From NCBI GenBank assembly GCA_012026715.1, contig VEPB01000563.1:1-11745 (forward strand): 11,745 nt of DNA. Reading direction: 5' to 3'. The position numbers were made by a program, and so were the translations under genes. The stretch is from Methylococcaceae bacterium. GTDB lineage: Bacteria > Pseudomonadota > Gammaproteobacteria > Methylococcales > Methylococcaceae. Positions 7,671 to 11,745 of this stretch are shown here, one piece after another (position 1 is the first letter of the stretch; each line of letters begins with the position of its first letter). The notes under the pieces were generated by a model. It was not told where the DNA came from. It ran no database searches and saw only the letters and a program-made list of their open reading frames with translations.

Positions 7671-7687
7671 CGCACAAAAATGGTGCG
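7671..7687. promoter_or_regulatory. NtrC enhancer-binding site
   Basis: CGCAC-N7-GTGCG, a perfect dyad that fits the GCAC-N7-GTGC NtrC box, including the TGGTGC right half typical of glnA enhancers. Its centre is about 140 bp upstream of the -12 element of the ntrB sigma-54 promoter, a normal enhancer distance. Confidence 0.7.
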
Positions 7688-7900
7688 GCCGTGTTCGATG
7701 TGTTCGTTTTAGAAACCATCTGGGAAGCGTTTTTTCGCAATCTGCGGCAGTCAAATTTAGCGCCTTGCAACAACGAAATGGCGCGCACGCTCGTTCATGG
7801 TTCGCTTCTTTTTACAAATTTGCGGTGCCGCTGATCTATTCAGGCTTGCCAGCACATCCCCGCCAAGACCTGGTTTCATAATAGGAAATATCTAATAAGC

Positions 7901-7919
7901 GGCTTCGGTCGTCGAAGTC
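7901..7919. repeat. Short hairpin next to the larger 7931-7967 hairpin
   Basis: GGCTTCG, loop GTCGT, CGAAGTC: a seven-pair stem with one G-U wobble. It ends 11 bp before the larger hairpin, so the two form a tandem structured block. Confidence 0.45.
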
Positions 7920-7930
7920 TCGCCCTCGGT

Positions 7931-7967
7931 GCGCCCCGACTGGCCCGTTTTGCCGGGCATCGGGCGC
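7931..7967. repeat. Strong imperfect hairpin in intergenic DNA
   Basis: The outer arm GCGCCCCGA (7931-7939) pairs with TCGGGCGC (7960-7967) with one bulged C. The inner arm TGGCCCG (7941-7947) pairs with CGGGCA with one bulged G, leaving a small T-rich loop. About 14 GC-rich pairs result. No U-run follows on either side, so it is not a simple terminator. A REP-like element, MITE remnant or structured RNA are the alternatives. Confidence 0.55.
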
Positions 7968-8353
7968 GACTCGGCCACGTGTCCCCTGAAAACCTGTGCC
8001 GTGATGTGTTTGATAAGAGAAGCCAAGGGGAGCGCGTCCTAAAAGGGTGGCATGGCATCGAGGCAAAACTTTCGTGCCGAGACAAAATCGACCCTCCGGT
8101 CGACGCCTCCGTTAAGCCCTCCTACTGGTGCTGTCTCGATTCTCTTACAGAGACGGCATTTAGCTGTGCGCTCCAGCAAAAGCTCAGGAATTCGGAACCA
8201 TTTTGAGAGATTAGGGGGGATGTATAGGTGAATGAGTCGCCTTAGGGCCGGAATTTATAGTCAAGAAATTTTACACATGTAGGGTATGGGAAATTTTGGG
8301 GGGGAGAAGGAAAAGAATCCAAAAAATGGATGCTTACAAACAGGTCGGAGGTT

Positions 8354-8364
8354 CGCTGTCAGCG
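8354..8364. promoter_or_regulatory. Palindrome upstream of a sigma-54 promoter, candidate activator site
   Basis: CGCTG-T-CAGCG is a perfect dyad centred about 100 bp before the predicted start of the sigma-54 promoter at 8436, a usual range for an enhancer-binding protein. It does not match the NtrC box, so a different activator is implied if it is functional. Confidence 0.35.
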
Positions 8365-8435
8365 ATTTTTACAACCCAAAGGGAGACGGGAGGAGGTTGT
8401 TCGTATATATATTGATTCATCAGCAATTTTTTTCA

Positions 8436-8451
8436 TGGCACGCCCTGTGCT
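8436..8451 (+). promoter_or_regulatory. Sigma-54 promoter of the sugar transferase gene
   Basis: TGGCACG-CCCT-GTGCT matches the consensus TGGCACG-N4-TTGCT at all but one position, with the invariant GG and GC ten bases apart. The start would be near 8462, leaving a leader of about 264 nt to the GTG start at 8726. AT-rich DNA with partial IHF-like cores (TTGAT near 8412, ATCAG near 8417) lies just upstream. Confidence 0.65.
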
Positions 8452-8461
8452 TCTAGTGACA

Positions 8462-8712
8462 GTGAGCGGATCGCTGGATAGGACATCGTGTTGTTCTCGC
8501 TGTAACTGCCATTGGCGCAATGGCGAACGAACGATGAGGTGCCAGCAGTAGCTGGTGGGCGACAGGGAACAGACAAGGATGTTTGCGTTTTCCTGCGGTC
8601 AGTGCAGTGCCTCAAGTTCCTATCCCGAAGAGCCGTATGAGTCCGCAATGCCGTGTAGATGTCTCGGACGGCTTGGTTGTCATAGGTCAATTAGCCATAC
8701 AAAGTCTTAGCG
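8462..8712 (+). promoter_or_regulatory. Long hairpin-rich leader of the sugar transferase gene
   Basis: Visible stems are GCCATTG-GCG-CAATGGC (8508-8524), CCAGC-AGTA-GCTGG (8542-8555), and AGCCGT (8631-8636) pairing with ACGGCT (8668-8673), in competition with GTCCG (8641-8645) pairing with CGGAC (8665-8669). The last could be two alternative folds about 40 nt before the ribosome site. No known riboswitch consensus was recognised. Confidence 0.35.
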
Positions 8713-8720
8713 AAGGAGGT
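8713..8720 (+). promoter_or_regulatory. Strong ribosome binding site fixing the GTG start
   Basis: AAGGAGGT is a full anti-16S match, five bases before GTG at 8726. It supports that start over any downstream ATG. Confidence 0.85.
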
Positions 8721-8725
8721 GTGAA

Positions 8726-10132
8726 GTGTCCCGGAAGCGTATAAGTGGGTCAACGTTTGACGAGCCGACAAGTGTATTTCTTCTGGAATACCTGTTGTTT
8801 CCAATCCCGGTTGTCGGTCTCCTCGTCGCCATCGCAAATTTCGATGGGGAATATATTACCGACAGCTACCGGTTGATGGGGATATTGGCATTTGTGCTTT
8901 CAATGCAAATATTCGGTAGGGCTGACATATATCGTGCGTCAAATTTTATGGCTGTTATTGGCGCTTTTGCCGGTATCGCTATGCGCTGGATCGGTGTAGT
9001 CGCCGCCTTGGCAGTTTGTTTGTACATAACAGAATTTTATTTCTTTATTTCGCCGCGGGTTCTGCTCACTTGGGTAGTGGCCACGCCATTTGTGTTGGTT
9101 ATATCTCAGTTTCTTGTGTGCAAGCTGGTTTCCTATGCAGTTAACCTTCAGCCGACCAAGACGGCGGTGATTGTTGGCGCCAATCAACTGGGTTGTGAAC
9201 TAAATTCCAATATCAGGCAGGATCGGTTTTTGGGGGTTCATGTCAGCGCATTGTTTGACGACCGAAGTGTCGAACGCCTGCCGGCGAGTGTCGAGACGGA
9301 TAAGCTAAACAAGTTTTCTGAGTTGCTCGACTATGTGAAAAATAACAACGTACATATTATTTATGTCTGTTTGCCGATTGCTCCGCAGTCCCGCATATCG
9401 AAACTGCTGGATGAGCTCGGTGATACAACGGCATCGATCTATTTCGTGCCCGATATTTTTACTGTCGATCTGATTCAGTCTCGTATTGACAGAATCTCTG
9501 GTATTCCGATCATCGCATTGTGTGAAACGCCCTTTTATGGTTTGCGGCGCTTGGTTAAGCGAATCGCCGATATCGCTGTCGCCGGGGCGGCCCTTCTCAT
9601 GATTTGGCCACTTCTGCTGGTAATTGGTCTCGGCGTGAAGCTAACCTCGCCCGGCCCGATTTTCTTCAAGCAAAGACGGTATGGGATCAATGGCCAGGAG
9701 ATTTTGGTGTATAAGTTCCGGAGTATGAAAGTTTGTGAGGATGGTGATAAGGTTGTTCAAGCCCGGCGTGACGACGACCGCATTACACCTTTCGGCCGAT
9801 TCTTGCGTAAGACCTCGTTGGACGAGTTGCCGCAATTTTTGAACGTTCTGGAAGGTACGATGAGCGTCGTTGGGCCCAGGCCGCATGCAGTTGCCCACAA
9901 CGAGATGTACCGCAAAGATATTAAGGGCTACATGATTCGGCACAAAGTTAAGCCTGGAATTACCGGTTTGGCCCAAGTCAATGGATTGCGCGGTGAGACA
10001 ACGACGGTTGATCAGATGCGTGCCCGAGTCCAATGTGATATTGACTATATGCGTAACTGGTCTTTGAGTTTGGATTTGTGGATCATCTTCAAAACCATAG
10101 GGGTATTGTTCGGCGACCGGCACGCTTATTGA
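8726..10132 (+). CDS. Undecaprenyl-phosphate sugar-1-phosphate transferase (WcaJ-type exopolysaccharide priming enzyme)
   Basis: A 468-residue integral membrane enzyme that would move a sugar phosphate, usually glucose-1-P, from UDP-sugar to undecaprenyl phosphate as the first step of exopolysaccharide assembly. Four hydrophobic segments lie at about 17-38, 48-62, 75-108 (perhaps two passes) and 112-138. A cytosolic Rossmann-like domain follows at ~144-265 (TAVIVGANQLG). The catalytic domain begins with KRIADIAVAGAAL and its re-entrant hydrophobic helix (~280-305). It then shows SPGPIFFKQRRYG (308-320), KFRSM, the Asp366-Glu367 pair in TSLDELPQ, and VGPRPHA (382-388). Length and domain order fit the WcaJ/PssY group rather than the short PglC form. 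No other polysaccharide genes flank it. Its GC content is visibly lower than that of its neighbours, hinting at transfer. The acceptor sugar cannot be told from sequence. Confidence 0.9.
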   Translation: MSRKRISGSTFDEPTSVFLLEYLLFPIPVVGLLVAIANFDGEYITDSYRLMGILAFVLSMQIFGRADIYRASNFMAVIGAFAGIAMRWIGVVAALAVCLYITEFYFFISPRVLLTWVVATPFVLVISQFLVCKLVSYAVNLQPTKTAVIVGANQLGCELNSNIRQDRFLGVHVSALFDDRSVERLPASVETDKLNKFSELLDYVKNNNVHIIYVCLPIAPQSRISKLLDELGDTTASIYFVPDIFTVDLIQSRIDRISGIPIIALCETPFYGLRRLVKRIADIAVAGAALLMIWPLLLVIGLGVKLTSPGPIFFKQRRYGINGQEILVYKFRSMKVCEDGDKVVQARRDDDRITPFGRFLRKTSLDELPQFLNVLEGTMSVVGPRPHAVAHNEMYRKDIKGYMIRHKVKPGITGLAQVNGLRGETTTVDQMRARVQCDIDYMRNWSLSLDLWIIFKTIGVLFGDRHAY

Positions 10133-10637
10133 TGCATGCCGGTTGTAGTTGGGATTTAAATTTGCTTGGTCGGCTGAGGCAACGAGGGATATCAACCACC
10201 GCAGCCGATCATTCGCTCGATGGGTAGATCAAGTCTACTTTTGACACCGGCCTTGAGCCGGTGTTGTTTTATGAGGCGTGGCTACATTCTCTGGATATTC
10301 TCTGCTTGAGATCGTCCGCACTGAGCCGATGTCGCGAATGCGACGACGAAAAGGATGTAAGGATCGTTTTGGCGCCGGCGGTGGCGGGGGGCGCCGCTGT
10401 GGCTCTGGACGTCCGATTAACACTGTCCGATCTCGCAAGTCTCTTCGAAGGAAATCCCTTTCCTCCCTCCAAGTCTTTTAGGCGCTGGCCGACAAGCAGT
10501 TGGGGTGTGCTTGTGAATCCAGGATGCTGGAAATCTCCCGCCTGACTTCGTTATCTCCGGCCTGAAGTGGCGAGTGGGCGGTTCCTGCCGTGCGATCGAT
10601 CCGCGATGAATCTTACCTCTGCCGGTATCCCTCCGAC
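10133..10637. other. Intergenic region between the sugar transferase and purH
   Basis: 505 bp between convergent genes. Apart from the terminator, it has a GTCGC-GAAT-GCGAC hairpin (10331-10344), a GGCGCC-bounded GC-rich stretch near 10370-10395, and an AGGAAA/TTTCCT inverted repeat (10449-10464). Small open frames here have no ribosome site or recognisable protein character. No clear U-tailed terminator for purH is seen. Confidence 0.55.
10244..10270 (+). terminator. Intrinsic terminator of the sugar transferase gene
   Basis: ACACCGGC, loop CTTGA, GCCGGTGT, then TGTTTTA: a perfect 8-bp GC-rich stem with a short T-run, about 110 bp after the stop codon. It indicates a monocistronic unit. Confidence 0.8.
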
Positions 10638-11745
10638 TCAATGGCGGAAGTGGCGAACGCCGGTGAATACCATGGTCAGGCCGAATTCGTCCGCGGCGGC
10701 GATGACTTCGGCGTCGCGCACCGATCCGCCGGGCTGGATGATGGCGGAGACGCCGGCGGCGGCGGCGGTGTCCACGTTGTCGCGGAACGGAAAGAAGGCG
10801 TCGGAGGCGACCACCGAACCGCGCAGGTCCAGTCCTTCGTCGGCAGCCTTGATGGCGGCGATGCGGGAGGAATAGACCCGGCTCATCTGGCCGGCGCCGA
10901 TGCCGATGGTGTGGTGGTCCTTGACGTAGACGATGGCGTTGGATTTGACGAACTTGACCACCTTCCAGGCGAACAGCAGGTCGGCGATTTCCTGATCGGA
11001 CGGCTGGCGACGGGTCACCAGCTTCAACTGCTGCAGGGTGATCTCGGCATCGTCCCGATCCTGCACCAGCAGGCCGCCATTGATGCGCTTGTAGTCCCAG
11101 GCCGGAGCGGGCTGGCTGGGCCACTGGCCGCAATCCAGCAGCCGCACATTGGGCTTGGCGGCGACGATGGGCAGCGCCTCGGGGGCGATCGCCGGAGCGA
11201 TGATGACTTCGACGAACTGGCGTTCGACGATGGTCTTGGCGGTCGTTGCATCGAGCGGCCGGTTGAAGGCGATGATGCCTCCAAAGGCCGATGTCGGGGC
11301 GCAGCGGTAGGCGTGTTCGTAAGCTTCCAGCAGGTCGGCGCCTTCCGCCACGCCGCAGGGGTTGGCATGCTTGACGATGACGCAGGCCGGCCGATCGCTG
11401 AAGCTTTTGACGCATTCCAGCGCGGCATCGGCGTCGGCGATGTTGTTGTAGGACAGTTCCTTCCCCTGCACTTGGCGGGCGCCCGCGATGCTGCCCGGCG
11501 GAGGCGACAATTCGACGTAGAACGCCGCGGATTGGTGGGGGTTTTCGCCGTAACGGAGGGACTGGGCGCGGTTGAAGCGCAGGTTGATCGATTCGGGGAA
11601 CGCCACGTCGGGCGCGGCAAGGCGGCCCAGGTAGTCGGCGATCATGCCGTCGTAACGGGCGGTGTGGGCGAAGCTCTTCGCGGCCAGAAGGAATCGGGTT
11701 TCCTGGGAGAGCGCGCCACCGCTGCCGCGAAGTTCGGCGATCAAC
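10638..11745 (-). CDS. purH: Bifunctional AICAR transformylase / IMP cyclohydrolase PurH, 5' end cut by the window
   Basis: The last ~369 residues of PurH, which carries out the final two steps of de novo IMP synthesis. About 150 residues, most of the N-terminal IMP cyclohydrolase (MGS-like) domain, lie beyond the right edge. The visible part opens at the end of that domain (LSQETRFLLAAKSFAHTARY). The AICAR transformylase domain follows with RYGENPHQ, GKELSYNNIADADAA, the catalytic Lys-His pair in VKHANPCG, APTSAFGG, KSNAIVY and SDAFFPF. It ends in the family-typical TGVRHFRH. The frame is intact. A TTG near the edge should not be taken as the start. It is convergent with the sugar transferase and functionally unrelated to it. 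Confidence 0.96.
   Translation of the reverse strand, partial: LIAELRGSGGALSQETRFLLAAKSFAHTARYDGMIADYLGRLAAPDVAFPESINLRFNRAQSLRYGENPHQSAAFYVELSPPPGSIAGARQVQGKELSYNNIADADAALECVKSFSDRPACVIVKHANPCGVAEGADLLEAYEHAYRCAPTSAFGGIIAFNRPLDATTAKTIVERQFVEVIIAPAIAPEALPIVAAKPNVRLLDCGQWPSQPAPAWDYKRINGGLLVQDRDDAEITLQQLKLVTRRQPSDQEIADLLFAWKVVKFVKSNAIVYVKDHHTIGIGAGQMSRVYSSRIAAIKAADEGLDLRGSVVASDAFFPFRDNVDTAAAAGVSAIIQPGGSVRDAEVIAAADEFGLTMVFTGVRHFRH

Larger units (their letters stand above)
7429..8725. other. 1.3-kb intergenic control region between ntrB and the sugar transferase
   Basis: No convincing protein gene is seen. Frames of 70-85 codons (for example 7979-8206 plus and 8433-8690 minus) lack ribosome sites and look like random translations. 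The left part carries ntrB control elements, the middle a hairpin cluster, and 8200-8435 is AT-richer with purine runs. The right part holds a second sigma-54 promoter and a long leader. Confidence 0.6.

Noticed and set aside
7850..7870. GG-N10-GC match on the minus strand
   Set aside because: Only the GG and GC agree; the rest of the -24 and -12 elements does not fit sigma-54, and a better promoter exists at 7538-7553.
7979..8206. 75-codon plus-strand frame
   Set aside because: No ribosome site, Cys/Trp-rich random-looking translation, no recognisable domain.
8433..8690. 85-codon minus-strand frame
   Set aside because: It overlaps the sigma-54 promoter and leader on the other strand, lacks a ribosome site and has no protein-like pattern.
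8462..8712. Possible cyclic-di-GMP (GEMM) riboswitch before the sugar transferase
   Set aside because: The conserved GEMM core sequences could not be found; only generic hairpins are visible.
10261..10545. Small overlapping open frames between the sugar transferase and purH
   Set aside because: Several frames overlap in both directions, start at the terminator, and have no ribosome sites or family resemblance.
1..11745. CRISPR arrays, tRNA or rRNA genes, insertion-sequence transposases
   Set aside because: No spaced repeats, cloverleaf-like sequences or transposase motifs were seen on either strand.

Overview
The window looks like a chromosomal stretch of a GC-rich proteobacterium, most likely a gammaproteobacterium. 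The evidence is an NtrB/NtrC pair of that type, a sigma-54 promoter with an NtrC enhancer, a bifunctional PurH and an accessory type VI secretion (T6SS) vgrG island. A Methylococcales-like host is a guess from general resemblance only.

Layout. (1) 1-4475, minus strand: a vgrG island read in the order vgrG (spike), a DUF6484-type spike-associated protein, an unrecognised TPR protein, and the start of a PAAR-like/Rhs-type effector gene running off the left edge. Gaps of 17, 11 and 3 bp suggest one transcript. No T6SS sheath, baseplate or membrane-complex genes are present, so this is an orphan effector module. The last gene is odd: after its PAAR-like leader it continues in frame into a perfect 91-bp copy of the 3' end of the TPR gene. 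This is either a recombination product or an assembly join at the window edge. (2) 4476-4952: intergenic, with a possible ntrC terminator and an inverted repeat in the presumed vgrG promoter region. (3) 4953-7428, minus strand: ntrB-ntrC, overlapping by 8 bp. A good sigma-54 promoter (7538-7553) and a GCAC-N7-GTGC NtrC site (7671-7687) lie upstream, which implies NtrC autoregulation. glnA is not adjacent. (4) 7429-8725: about 1.3 kb without a convincing gene. It holds the ntrB control region, a strong hairpin cluster near 7901-7967, an AT-richer tract, and a second sigma-54 promoter (8436-8451) facing right with a palindrome upstream. A leader of about 264 nt with several hairpins follows. (5) 8726-10132, plus strand: a WcaJ-type polyprenyl-phosphate sugar-1-phosphate transferase, lower in GC than its neighbours, followed by a good intrinsic terminator. 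(6) 10133-10637: intergenic. (7) 10638-11745, minus strand: the 3' two-thirds of purH.

How the parts relate. The vgrG island would load and deliver an effector on a T6SS encoded elsewhere. NtrB/NtrC is the nitrogen-sensing sigma-54 activator pair. The lone sugar transferase starts exopolysaccharide repeat-unit assembly and appears to be under a sigma-54 promoter of its own, whose activator cannot be named from this window. The most unusual signals are the 91-bp tail duplication, the unrecognised TPR protein in the adaptor position, the nine-residue repeat in the VgrG shaft, and the sigma-54 promoter with a structured leader ahead of an exopolysaccharide priming enzyme.
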